Below, piece after piece: positions 8,946 to 15,290 of a DNA stretch of 18,967 nucleotides (position 1 is the first letter of the stretch; every line of letters begins with the position of its first letter). The stretch spans positions 1-18,967 of the forward strand of contig QGVC01000023.1 of NCBI GenBank assembly GCA_003242645.1, given 5' to 3'. A program made the position numbers and the translations under genes. Origin of the DNA: Pseudomonadota bacterium (GTDB lineage Bacteria > Pseudomonadota > Alphaproteobacteria > Rhizobiales > Hyphomicrobiaceae). A model generated the notes under the pieces. It saw nothing but the letters and a program-made list of their open reading frames with translations. It searched no databases and was not told the origin of the DNA.

Positions 8946-9185
8946 ATGACGCAGAGGGATCGGCAAAAGAAGGGACGAACGGCGGCTGCGACGGGAGGCA
9001 GCCGCACAACGAAAAAACCAGCAACCGCTCTCGAGCAGCTGGAGCGTGAGCGCGACGAGCTGCGCGCCCGGCTTGCCGCCGCCGAGGAGCACATCAAGCT
9101 GCTCGAAAGTCAGCGGCTCGAAGTGCTCAACCGCATTGATTGGGTGATTGATTCCATACATAACGTCCTTGAACGGCAAAATTGA
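8946..9185 (+). CDS. Small coiled-coil protein upstream of zapA (possibly DUF4164-like)
   Basis: 79 residues. The N-terminal 25 are basic and Thr/Gly/Ala-rich (QKKGRTAAATGGSRTTKK) and look disordered. Residues about 28-79 form a strongly heptad-patterned helix (LEQLERERDELRARLAAAEEHIKLLE) ending in NRIDWVIDSIHNVLERQN. The start at 8946 has AGGAA nine bases upstream. It is followed 42 bp later by zapA, an arrangement common in alphaproteobacteria, so a role with ZapA in Z-ring assembly is a fair guess, similar in size and form to ZapB-type bundling proteins. The exact family is not certain; it could be the DUF4164 protein that often neighbours zapA. Confidence 0.82.
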   Translation: MTQRDRQKKGRTAAATGGSRTTKKPATALEQLERERDELRARLAAAEEHIKLLESQRLEVLNRIDWVIDSIHNVLERQN

Positions 9186-9227
9186 TTCGCACGGGGGGCG
9201 GCAACCGCGCGGTGGCCGATTGGGGGG

Positions 9228-9515
9228 ATGGGCCAGGTTACGGTCACGCTGAACGGGCGTACCTACCGCCTGCGCTGCGACGACGGTGAAGAGCAGCGGC
9301 TACTGGCTCTAGCGGACTACGTGAGAGAGAAGGTCGACGGGTTGGTCAGGGAGTTCGGCCAGATCGGAGAGGATCGGCTGTTACTCATGGCCTGCCTGTT
9401 GTTGAGCGACGAGCTGTTCGAGTGCCGGGAACAACTTCTCCACGGAGGCCGGCGGCCTGATTATCGCGATGCAGCAGGCGGGAGCTCCGATCGGGTGCGC
9501 TCGGCTGCAAGGTAA
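9228..9515 (+). CDS. zapA: Cell division protein ZapA
   Basis: 95 residues. The sequence MGQVTVTLNGRTYRLRCDDGEEQRLLALADYV matches the ZapA N-terminal domain, with the characteristic beta strand, the C-x-x-G/E-E-x-x-x-L-x-x-LA step, and then VREKVDGLVREFGQIGEDRLLLMACLLLSDEL, which leads into the coiled-coil helix. ZapA binds FtsZ in the cytoplasm and cross-links protofilaments at the division site. It starts at an ATG directly behind a run of six G. The helix is short and the last 20 residues are charged and Gly/Arg-rich. The gene precedes the 6S RNA gene and the 5-FTHF cyclo-ligase gene, an order widely conserved in Proteobacteria, which supports the call. Confidence 0.95.
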   Translation: MGQVTVTLNGRTYRLRCDDGEEQRLLALADYVREKVDGLVREFGQIGEDRLLLMACLLLSDELFECREQLLHGGRRPDYRDAAGGSSDRVRSAAR

Positions 9516-9533
9516 GCTGATCGCGACCCCAAG

Positions 9534-9554
9534 CCCGGCGGCGGTGCTGCCGGG
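9534..9554 (+). terminator. GC-rich hairpin after zapA
   Basis: CCCGGCGG (9534-9541) pairs with CTGCCGGG (9547-9554) around a 5-base loop, an 8-bp stem with one G-T pair, 18 bases after the zapA stop. No U-tract follows, so it could be a weak or Rho-assisted terminator that separates zapA from the 6S RNA promoter. Confidence 0.45.
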
Positions 9555-9588
9555 TGATGAACCGCTTGTACTGTTACCTAGATCGCAG

Positions 9589-9617
9589 TTGGAATTTGCC
9601 GCCGATCTCCATAGATT
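9589..9617 (+). promoter_or_regulatory. Predicted promoter of the 6S RNA gene
   Basis: TTGGAA (9589-9594), a 17-base spacer, and TAGATT (9612-9617). A transcript starting seven bases after the -10 would begin at about 9624, which is exactly where the 5' strand of the 6S RNA closing helix begins. The match of independent promoter and structure predictions makes this credible. Confidence 0.55.
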
Positions 9618-9623
9618 CGGTTT

Positions 9624-9772
9624 GCTGCGGGGCCCGTTAGGAGCGCTTTTCCCCTGGGCCGATAAGACTCGCTAGGGAGCTGTCCCTGTCCTTGACCGTG
9701 GTCTTGGACATATGGCGCCCACCTACTTTGTAGGGACCTGGCGGGATCGTACGCTCCGACGGCCTTCGCGGC
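9624..9772 (+). ncRNA. ssrS: 6S RNA
   Basis: About 149 nt between zapA and the 5-FTHF cyclo-ligase gene, the conserved place for 6S RNA. Bases 9624-9645 pair with 9752-9772 in a helix of about 20 bp with one C-C mismatch (9633/9763) and one bulged A (9639). The 5' side of the central bubble holds CCCCTGGGCCGATA (9651-9664), nearly identical to CCCCTGAGCCGATA of E. coli 6S. The 3' side holds a CCTAC-TTT-GTAGG hairpin (9722-9734) and CCTGGCGGGATC. The apical arm is TGTCC-TT-GACC / GGTC-TT-GGACA (9687-9710). 6S RNA mimics an open promoter and holds sigma70 RNA polymerase in stationary phase. Ends are inferred from folding and may be off by a few bases. Confidence 0.93.
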
Positions 9773-9849
9773 GCAATATCCCCGCCAGTTCCGGCCACGC
9801 TGTGCACCAGCGAAACAAGGCAGGAGTTCTAATCGATACAGGTGCACGG

Positions 9850-10440
9850 GTGACGGACATCTCCGCAGTAGCTGCGGCCAAGAAAGAGCTTCGTTCGATC
9901 GCCAAGCGCATTCGTTCAGAAGTTCCCCAGCAGCAAAGGGCGGTAGCAGCCGAAGCGGTTGCGGCGCACGGCATCGCATTCGCGAAACCGCGGGGCACCG
10001 TCGTGTCGGGCTTCAGCGCCATCGGCGAGGAGATCGATCCGCTGCCGCTGATGCTGCGGCTTGCGCGTGAGGGCTATCGCCTCGCCCTGCCAGTCGTGCA
10101 GGGCAATGGCCTGCCGTTGGCATTCCGGCGATGGCAGCCCGGCGATCCGCTTGTGGAGGGACGCTGGGGCATTCGAGAGCCAAAGCCGTCGGCAGCCGAG
10201 TCAGATCCAGATGTGATTCTCGTCCCGCTGCTGGCATTCGATGCCGCAGGTCACCGTCTCGGCTATGGTGGCGGGTTCTACGATCGTACATTGGCAATGG
10301 CGCGCGCCCGCAAACCGGTGGTGGCCATCGGTCTTGCGTATGACTGTCAGGAAGTGCCGGTGATCCCCCGGCTTGATTTCGACCAGCGGCTCGACTGGGT
10401 CCTTACCCCGTCCGGTCCGCGCAGATGTAAAGGAGACTGA
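9850..10440 (+). CDS. ygfA: 5-formyltetrahydrofolate cyclo-ligase
   Basis: 196 residues from a GTG start, in line with the family's 180-200. The frame is open back to an ATG at 9712, but that ATG lies inside the 6S RNA and the extra 46 residues are unlike the family. From GTG 9850 the protein reads MTDISAVAAAKKELRSIAKRI, a normal N-terminus, with AGGTG five bases upstream. The signature DVILVPLLAFDAAGHRLGYGGGFYDRTL (residues about 121-148) contains the ATP/folate-binding Gly-rich loop and the Tyr-Asp-Arg. The enzyme converts 5-formyl-THF to 5,10-methenyl-THF using ATP in the cytoplasm. It lies 77 bp after 6S RNA, as ygfA does in E. coli, and its stop overlaps the ymdB start by one base (TGATG). 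Confidence 0.95.
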   Translation: MTDISAVAAAKKELRSIAKRIRSEVPQQQRAVAAEAVAAHGIAFAKPRGTVVSGFSAIGEEIDPLPLMLRLAREGYRLALPVVQGNGLPLAFRRWQPGDPLVEGRWGIREPKPSAAESDPDVILVPLLAFDAAGHRLGYGGGFYDRTLAMARARKPVVAIGLAYDCQEVPVIPRLDFDQRLDWVLTPSGPRRCKGD

Positions 10441-11282
10441 TGCGGATACTTTTTCTCGGTGACGTAGTCGGGCGCTCCGGGCGGAAGGCGGTTCTAGAGG
10501 CCCTGCCAGGGCTGCGGCGTCGCTACCGGCTCGATTTCGTGATCGTCAACGGAGAGAACGCAGCCGGAGGCTTCGGCATCACCGAGCAGATCTTCGAGGA
10601 GCTGATCGGGGCTGGCGCCGACGTGGTCACGCTCGGCAACCATGCGTTCGACCAAAAGGAGACGCTGGTCTTCATCGAGCGGCAGCCCCGGTTGCTGCGG
10701 CCAATCAACTTCCCACCGGGCACGCCTGGCAAAGGATCTGGCCTGTTTCGGGCGGCGAACGGGGCCGAGGTTTTGGTGATCAACGCCCTCGGGCGCGTGT
10801 TCATGACGGAGATCGACTGCCCGTTCCGCGCCGTCGAGCACGAGGTTGCGGCGTGTGGCATGAAGCGCGGCTCGGCGGACGCCATTCTGGTCGACTTCCA
10901 CGCCGAGGCGACGTCGGAAAAGCAGGCGATGGGCTACTTTCTCGATGGCCGAGTGAGCGGCGTCATCGGCACGCACACGCATGCGCAGACGACGGATTAT
11001 CGCGTCTTGCCCGGCGGGACGGCCTATATCTCCGACGTGGGCATGTGTGGCGACTACAACTCCATCCTCGGGATGGATACCGCGGAGCCGATCAATCGCT
11101 TCCTCACCCGCATACCTCGCGAGCGCTTCGAGCCCGCCCTCGGCCCTGCCACGATCTCGGGGTTCGCGGTCGAGATCGATGATGCCTCGGGTCTCGCGAC
11201 GCGAGTCGGATTGTTGCGGCTCGGTGGTGTTTTGACACCTACCGAGCCGCTCTTCTGGGTCGAGGAAGAGAGATCTGGCTAG
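10440..11282 (+). CDS. ymdB: YmdB-family (TIGR00282) metallophosphoesterase
   Basis: 280 residues, close to the family's 260-270. Metal ligands are all in place: Asp8 in FLGDVVGRSGR, Glu39-Asn40 in VNGENAAGGFGITE, Asn67-His68 in LGNHAFDQ, His154 in VDFHAEATSEK, and His179 and His181 in GTHTHAQT. The motif GYFLDGRVSGVIG is also typical. Bacillus YmdB hydrolyses 2',3'-cyclic nucleotides and affects biofilm and sporulation decisions; whether the alphaproteobacterial homologue does the same is inference. The start overlaps the cyclo-ligase stop by one base, with AGGAG a few bases upstream, so translation is coupled. A strong hairpin follows 10 bases after the stop. Confidence 0.93.
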   Translation: MRILFLGDVVGRSGRKAVLEALPGLRRRYRLDFVIVNGENAAGGFGITEQIFEELIGAGADVVTLGNHAFDQKETLVFIERQPRLLRPINFPPGTPGKGSGLFRAANGAEVLVINALGRVFMTEIDCPFRAVEHEVAACGMKRGSADAILVDFHAEATSEKQAMGYFLDGRVSGVIGTHTHAQTTDYRVLPGGTAYISDVGMCGDYNSILGMDTAEPINRFLTRIPRERFEPALGPATISGFAVEIDDASGLATRVGLLRLGGVLTPTEPLFWVEEERSG

Positions 11283-11291
11283 AATGTGTGT

Positions 11292-11328
11292 CGGCTAGTG
11301 AGAGCGGATAAGCTCGCTCTCACTGCCG
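11292..11328 (+). terminator. Strong hairpin after ymdB, probable terminator
   Basis: CGGC-T-AGTGAGAGCG (11292-11306) pairs with CGCTCTCACT-GCCG (11315-11328) around an 8-base loop: 14 bp with a single bulged T. It begins 10 bases after the ymdB stop. No U-tract follows (next bases are ATCAGAGG), so termination may need Rho, or the stem may act as a 3' barrier against RNases. Two smaller stems follow at 11333-11352 (GAGGC/GCCTC) and 11387-11402 (CGGTG/CACCG). Confidence 0.6.
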
Positions 11329-11425
11329 ATCAGAGGCGGTTACACATGCCTCCGATGATGCCGCGTGTGGGCAGCTCCCGCGGCAACGGTGCATAATCAC
11401 CGCGGGCGAACCTCACCTACAATGG

Positions 11426-11441
11426 TTAACGAATAGTTAAC
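11426..11441 (+). promoter_or_regulatory. Perfect CtrA-type binding site upstream of yebC
   Basis: TTAACGAATAGTTAAC matches the full alphaproteobacterial CtrA consensus TTAA-N7-TTAAC with no mismatch, and both halves read GTTAAC. It lies 127 bp before the yebC start. A TATAAG (11486-11491) downstream is a possible -10 without a good -35, as is common at activator-dependent promoters. The site would then be centred near -64. Activation or repression cannot be told. Confidence 0.6.
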
Positions 11442-11567
11442 GCCGGCAAGCGGGCCGGGGATGGATTTCTGCAATCCTCCCGCACTATAAGAGGGGACTC
11501 CCGCGACAGCTGCAGCATTTGTGCGCGTCTATGCGCCCCTGAAGACGTATCGAGCGACGAACGAACG

Positions 11568-12317
11568 ATGGCAGGACATTCACAATTCAAGAACATCATG
11601 CACCGCAAGGGCCGCCAGGACGCGGCTCGCGCCAAGATCTTCGCCAAGCTCGCTCGCGAGATCACGGTGGCCGCGAAGTCCGGCTTGCCCGATCCGGCCC
11701 TGAACCCGCGGCTCAGGCTCGCGGTGCAGGCGGCGCGCGCTGAGAACATGCCGAAGGAGAACATCGAGCGTGCGATCAAGAAAGCTCAGGGCAACGACAC
11801 CGAAAACTTCGAGTCGGTGCGCTACGAGGGCTATGGCCCGGGCGGTGTGGCGATCATCGTCGAGGCGCTGACGGACAATCGCAACCGCACCGGCGGCGCC
11901 GTGCGCGCGGTATTCACGAAGTATGGCGGCAACCTCGCGGCGACCGGTTCCGTGTCGCACATGTTCGATCGGATCGGCGAGGTCGTTTACGCCCCGGAGG
12001 TCGCCTCAGCGGATGCCATGTTGGAGGCGGCAATCGAGGCGGGTGCCGAGGACGTCCAATCTGACGAGAACGGCCATGTCATCACGTGTGCCTTCGAAGA
12101 CCTGGGGAGCGTGGCCAACACGCTGGAGGAGAAGTTCGGTCAGCCCAGGTCGGTGAAGATCGTCTGGCGGCCAAACATCAGCACTCGGATCGACGAGGAG
12201 CATGCTCAGACAGTCATGAAGCTCATCTCCGCCCTTGAGGACGACGATGACGTGCAAAGCGTCTTCTCCAACTTCGAGGTGAGCGACGAGGTGATGGCGA
12301 AACTTACAGCAGCCTAA
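11568..12317 (+). CDS. yebC: YebC/PmpR-family protein
   Basis: 249 residues, the standard length. The N-terminus [25 protein letters not shown] is the YebC signature, followed by [28 protein letters not shown] and by [23 protein letters not shown], with the acidic C-terminal region ([16 protein letters not shown]) near residue 225. Members were first described as transcription regulators; more recent work on the family links it to relief of ribosome stalling at proline runs. It is the first gene behind the CtrA-type site and precedes ruvC by 65 bp, a very widespread association. The ATG has no clear Shine-Dalgarno sequence (GACGAACGAACG precedes it), but the conserved N-terminus leaves no doubt about the start. 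Confidence 0.96.
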   Translation: MAGHSQFKNIMHRKGRQDAARAKIFAKLAREITVAAKSGLPDPALNPRLRLAVQAARAENMPKENIERAIKKAQGNDTENFESVRYEGYGPGGVAIIVEALTDNRNRTGGAVRAVFTKYGGNLAATGSVSHMFDRIGEVVYAPEVASADAMLEAAIEAGAEDVQSDENGHVITCAFEDLGSVANTLEEKFGQPRSVKIVWRPNISTRIDEEHAQTVMKLISALEDDDDVQSVFSNFEVSDEVMAKLTAA

Positions 12318-12382
12318 CAACCGCACTGGGTTTCCCCGACCAACTCGCGTCCGCTTGCCCCGAATTGTGCTAAGCACCCCCT

Positions 12383-12910
12383 ATGCGGGGAAATTCGATT
12401 CGCATCATCGGCATCGATCCGGGGCTGAGGCGCACCGGATGGGGCATCATCGAGACCGACGGCATAAGGCTTGCCTATGTGGCCTCGGGCGCGATCCAGT
12501 CGGATGGCGACGGTGATCTGGCATATCGCCTCCGCGAACTTTACGAGGGGCTTTCCAGCGTCATTGCAACCTTCGAGCCCCAGGAAGCCGCCATCGAGGA
12601 GACGTTCGTCAACAAGGACGCGCGGGCCACGCTGAAGCTCGGCCAGGCGCGCGGCATGGCGCTCCTGGCGCCCGCGATCAAGGGGCTACGCGTGGCCGAA
12701 TATCCCCCAAACCTCATCAAGAAGTCGGTCACCGGCAACGGCCATTGCGAGAAGCGCCAGATTCAGGCGATGGTGGGGGTTCTCCTGCCCAAGGCCAAGT
12801 TCGACAGCGCCGATGAGGCTGACGCGCTCGCTATCGCGATCTGCCATGCTCATCACAGAAGCGGGCCCCACGAGCGTGCTGCGCGGCTGGTTAAGGGATT
12901 AACGATATGA
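12383..12910 (+). CDS. ruvC: Crossover junction endodeoxyribonuclease RuvC
   Basis: 175 residues, standard length. The four catalytic acids are Asp12 in [15 protein letters not shown], Glu72 in [23 protein letters not shown], and Asp144 and Asp147 in [17 protein letters not shown]. The central [19 protein letters not shown] is the DNA-contact region. RuvC is a dimeric nuclease that cuts Holliday junctions symmetrically, working with RuvAB. The start at 12383 has no strong Shine-Dalgarno sequence, but the first motif begins at residue 7, so little room exists for another. The stop overlaps the ruvA start by four bases (ATGA). Confidence 0.97.
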   Translation: MRGNSIRIIGIDPGLRRTGWGIIETDGIRLAYVASGAIQSDGDGDLAYRLRELYEGLSSVIATFEPQEAAIEETFVNKDARATLKLGQARGMALLAPAIKGLRVAEYPPNLIKKSVTGNGHCEKRQIQAMVGVLLPKAKFDSADEADALAIAICHAHHRSGPHERAARLVKGLTI

Positions 12911-13536
12911 TCGGTCGTCTGCGCGGGAAGGTTGATGCCATCGGCGAGAGTTACTTGATCGTCGATGTGAACGGCGTCGGCTACGAGGTGCAGGCGTCGG
13001 CACGCACGCTAAGGAGCCTAGAGCTGGGCCAGGAGGTTACTCTGTCCATCGAGACCCACGTGCGCGAGGATGCCATCCGCCTGTTCGGTTTCACGACCGA
13101 GCTGGAGCGGGCATGGTTCCGTACATTGCAGTCCGTGCAAGGTGTTGGCGCGAAAGTGGCGCTCGGCATACTCGGCACGCTGTCCGCGCAAGATCTCATC
13201 AACGCCATCGCGCTGGGGAACTGGGCGGCCGTGGAGAAAGCTCCCGGCGTGGGCAGAAAGCTCGCGCAGCGCATTGTCAGCGAGTTGAAGGAAAAAGCTC
13301 CACAGCTGTCCATGGGCATTCGCGCGGCGTCTGCCGGCGTGAGGGCCAATGGTGCCAGCGCCGCGTCACTGCCGCAGGAGAGCCATGTCTCGGCGGAGGC
13401 GATCTCGGCCCTGACCAACCTGGGCTATCCGCCTCAGCAGGCCGCGGCCGCTATCGCCGCAGCCATTGGCGAACTTGGGGAAGCGGCAGATCTCGCCCAG
13501 CTGATCAAGCGGGGCCTGCGGGAGCTGGCGCGATGA
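12907..13536 (+). CDS. ruvA: Holliday junction DNA helicase subunit RuvA
   Basis: 209 residues. The OB-fold comes first ([28 protein letters not shown], to about residue 62). Two helix-hairpin-helix motifs follow, [11 protein letters not shown] (about 76-86) and [12 protein letters not shown] (about 112-123). An Ala/Ser/Gly-rich linker (about 138-160) leads to the small domain III that contacts Ruv[26 protein letters not shown]. RuvA tetramers hold the four-way junction and load RuvB. Translation is coupled to ruvC by an ATGA overlap. The last codons run into an ATGA and the sequence ATGACGGACCG, a copy of the ruvB start, although ruvB itself begins 608 bp after the ruvA stop. Confidence 0.97.
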   Translation: MIGRLRGKVDAIGESYLIVDVNGVGYEVQASARTLRSLELGQEVTLSIETHVREDAIRLFGFTTELERAWFRTLQSVQGVGAKVALGILGTLSAQDLINAIALGNWAAVEKAPGVGRKLAQRIVSELKEKAPQLSMGIRAASAGVRANGASAASLPQESHVSAEAISALTNLGYPPQQAAAAIAAAIGELGEAADLAQLIKRGLRELAR

Positions 13537-13543
13537 CGGACCG
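13533..13543 (+). repeat. 11-bp direct repeat, copy of the ruvB start (left)
   Basis: ATGACGGACCG overlaps the ruvA stop codon and is identical to the first 11 bases of ruvB at 14144-14154, 611 bp away. Read as codons it gives MTDR, as in RuvB, then runs on as VSWMA to a stop at 13560-13562. Both copies are preceded by GGAGC. Confidence 0.6.
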
Positions 13544-13549
13544 GGTGTC

Positions 13550-13987
13550 ATGGATGGCATGAGCAACGCGCAGCGCGCACTCTGGACCTTTCTCTTCTAC
13601 ACGCTCGTCGGGCCTTTCATCGGCGCGCTGCTCATCAGCGTCGCGATACCGTTGGCGCTGGTGTTCGGATTCCTGCCTGATCTTGGCGCTCTGGAAACCG
13701 GACAAATCTCCTTCACGGGCTGGGCAGCCCTCTACGCGTACGTCTGGGGTGCTCCCGCTGCCGCGCTCGCCGCGCTTGGGCTCCTGCCGTTCGTGTTTCG
13801 CGGAGGTACGTTCAGCTGGATCCTTGCGGCGGTTGCTGGGGTCATTGCGTTCGGGGTCACCTCAATCTTCGCGCCATTGCCGGTCCCTGGCACCGCTCCT
13901 TACCTCGCTTTCCTCGCAGGAGTCGTTTCGTTCGTCTGTTGGGCCGTTCTCTCCAAGCTGGGCGTGCTTACGGGAGCCGATCAGTAG
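13550..13987 (+). CDS. Four-helix membrane protein of unknown function between ruvA and ruvB
   Basis: 145 residues, not recognised as a named family. Four hydrophobic segments are visible: about 13-43, 57-82, 88-108 and 115-139, with short loops and no catalytic motif. Codon use resembles the neighbours. The start is either ATG 13550 (MDGMSNAQ) or ATG 13559 (MSNAQ). The second is overlapped by the TGA of the 9-codon MTDRVSWMA frame (ATGA), so coupled translation from the ruvA side is possible. It is oriented and spaced as part of the ruv operon but has no obvious link to recombination. It is flanked by 11-bp repeats of the ruvB start, which suggests later insertion. That the gene is real is likely, from length and the clean membrane pattern. 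Confidence 0.75.
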   Translation: MDGMSNAQRALWTFLFYTLVGPFIGALLISVAIPLALVFGFLPDLGALETGQISFTGWAALYAYVWGAPAAALAALGLLPFVFRGGTFSWILAAVAGVIAFGVTSIFAPLPVPGTAPYLAFLAGVVSFVCWAVLSKLGVLTGADQ

Positions 13988-14045
13988 TCCGTCGCCTCTG
14001 AAGCAGCTCCGTGGCGTGAGCTAGGATGTGTGCCGCCGGGTCTGC

Positions 14046-14147
14046 ATGACCAACAACATCAACAGCCTGCCGGGCGACGTCCTGCGAATTGTGGTAGAGG
14101 TCCAGTCGAGCACGAATCACGAACAGGAGCGGGGGCAGGTGCAATGA
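14046..14147 (+). CDS. Possible 33-codon leader ORF overlapping the ruvB start
   Basis: An ATG at 14046 opens 33 codons ([20 protein letters not shown] and 13 more) that end in a TGA overlapping the ruvB ATG as ATGA, the same coupling as ruvC-ruvA. No strong Shine-Dalgarno sequence precedes it. It may simply be a chance frame; the overlap is the only real support. No known family. Confidence 0.25.
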   Translation: MTNNINSLPGDVLRIVVEVQSSTNHEQERGQVQ

Positions 14148-14154
14148 CGGACCG
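14144..14154 (+). repeat. 11-bp direct repeat at the ruvB start (right)
   Basis: ATGACGGACCG, the first codons of ruvB, matches 13533-13543 at the end of ruvA exactly. Together the two copies flank the membrane-protein gene. Confidence 0.6.
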
Positions 14155-15241
14155 CCTCGTTACAGGCGCGAAGCGCGAAACGGACGCCTTCGAGGCGACG
14201 ATCCGCCCGCAATCTCTGGATGAGTTCATCGGCCAGGAGCAGGCCCGCGCGAACCTGAGAGTCTTCATCGAATCGGCGCGGGCACGCGGCGATGTGCTCG
14301 ATCACGTTCTGTTGGCCGGGCCGCCCGGGCTGGGCAAAACAACGCTGGCGCAGATTCTCGCGAAGGAGCTCGGCGTCGGTTTTCGCGCCACCTCCGGGCC
14401 CGTCCTTTCCAAGGCTGGCGATCTGGCCGCTCTGCTGACCAACCTCGAGGAACGTGACGTTCTCTTCATCGACGAGATCCATCGTCTCAACCCGGCGGTC
14501 GAAGAAATCCTCTATCCGGCTATGGAGGATTTTCAGCTCGACCTAATCATCGGTGAGGGGCCTGCCGCGCGTTCAGTCCGCATCGACCTGCCCAAGTTCA
14601 CCCTCGTTGGAGCAACCACGCGCGCCGGCCTGCTCACGACGCCGCTGCGGGACCGCTTCGGCATACCCATTCGCCTCAACTTCTACACAGTCGAGGAGCT
14701 GGAGCAGGTGGTCTTGCGCGGTGCGCGGGTGCTCGGCGCAAAGATCAATGCCGAGGGTGCCAGAGAGATAGCGCGACGCTCGCGCGGGACACCGCGCATC
14801 GCCGGGCGACTCCTCCGTCGCGTGTGGGATTTCGCCGTCGTCTCCAAGGCCAAGGTCATCGACGCCGCTGTCGCGGACAAGGCTCTGCGGGCCCTCGAGG
14901 TGGACAGTGCCGGCCTTGACGCGCTCGACCATCGCTACCTCACATGCATTGCGACCAACTATGAGGGTGGCCCGGTCGGCATCGAGACGATCGCAGCGGC
15001 GTTATCGGAGCCGCGGGATGCGCTCGAGGAAATCGTCGAGCCGTACCTGCTTCAGCAGGGCTTCATCGGCCGCACGCCGCGAGGCCGGATCGTGACGTTG
15101 AAGGCCTATCGCCACCTGGGCCTCGCCGGCCCCTCGCGATCCGCGACGCCGCAGATGGGCCTGTTCGATCCCGACACAGACAATGGCCCAGACTCCGAGA
15201 CTGGTGCTGCAGGAAAAGATCGCAATTCTCGACTACGGTAA
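14144..15241 (+). CDS. ruvB: Holliday junction branch migration ATPase RuvB
   Basis: 365 residues from the ATG at 14144. The open frame extends 38 codons further upstream, but those residues ([12 protein letters not shown]) are unlike RuvB, and AGGAG and AGGTG lie just before 14144. Walker A is GPPGLGKTT (59-67), Walker B LFIDEIH (107-113), sensor 1 GATTRAG (about 156-162), and the arginine-finger region LRDRFGIP is at about 168-175. The C-terminal winged helix includes [17 protein letters not shown]. RuvB hexamers pump DNA through the RuvA-held junction. After MGLFDP an acidic, Gly/Asp-rich tail of about 25 residues makes it slightly longer than most. It is separated from ruvA by the four-helix membrane protein gene. 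Confidence 0.97.
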   Translation: MTDRLVTGAKRETDAFEATIRPQSLDEFIGQEQARANLRVFIESARARGDVLDHVLLAGPPGLGKTTLAQILAKELGVGFRATSGPVLSKAGDLAALLTNLEERDVLFIDEIHRLNPAVEEILYPAMEDFQLDLIIGEGPAARSVRIDLPKFTLVGATTRAGLLTTPLRDRFGIPIRLNFYTVEELEQVVLRGARVLGAKINAEGAREIARRSRGTPRIAGRLLRRVWDFAVVSKAKVIDAAVADKALRALEVDSAGLDALDHRYLTCIATNYEGGPVGIETIAAALSEPRDALEEIVEPYLLQQGFIGRTPRGRIVTLKAYRHLGLAGPSRSATPQMGLFDPDTDNGPDSETGAAGKDRNSRLR

Positions 15242-15290
15242 TCCCGGATAGGCTAATATCGTCCGCCTAGCCAGGCTTCAGGAGTGTGCG

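Noticed and set aside
9712..9849. Upstream ATG extension of the cyclo-ligase
   Set aside because: The ATG lies in the 6S RNA and the 46 extra residues do not resemble the family. GTG 9850 with AGGTG fits better.
11283..12382. SOS box for ruvCAB
   Set aside because: By eye no GTTC-N7-GTTC or GAAC-N7-GAAC was found before yebC or ruvC; GAACGAAC at about 11559 lacks the spacer.
12893..12905. TTAAGGGATTAAC as a second CtrA site at the ruvC-ruvA junction
   Set aside because: The spacer is 4 bases rather than 7 and it lies inside the ruvC coding end.
14030..14143. 38-residue N-terminal extension of RuvB
   Set aside because: It is not RuvB-like, and good Shine-Dalgarno sequences stand just before ATG 14144.
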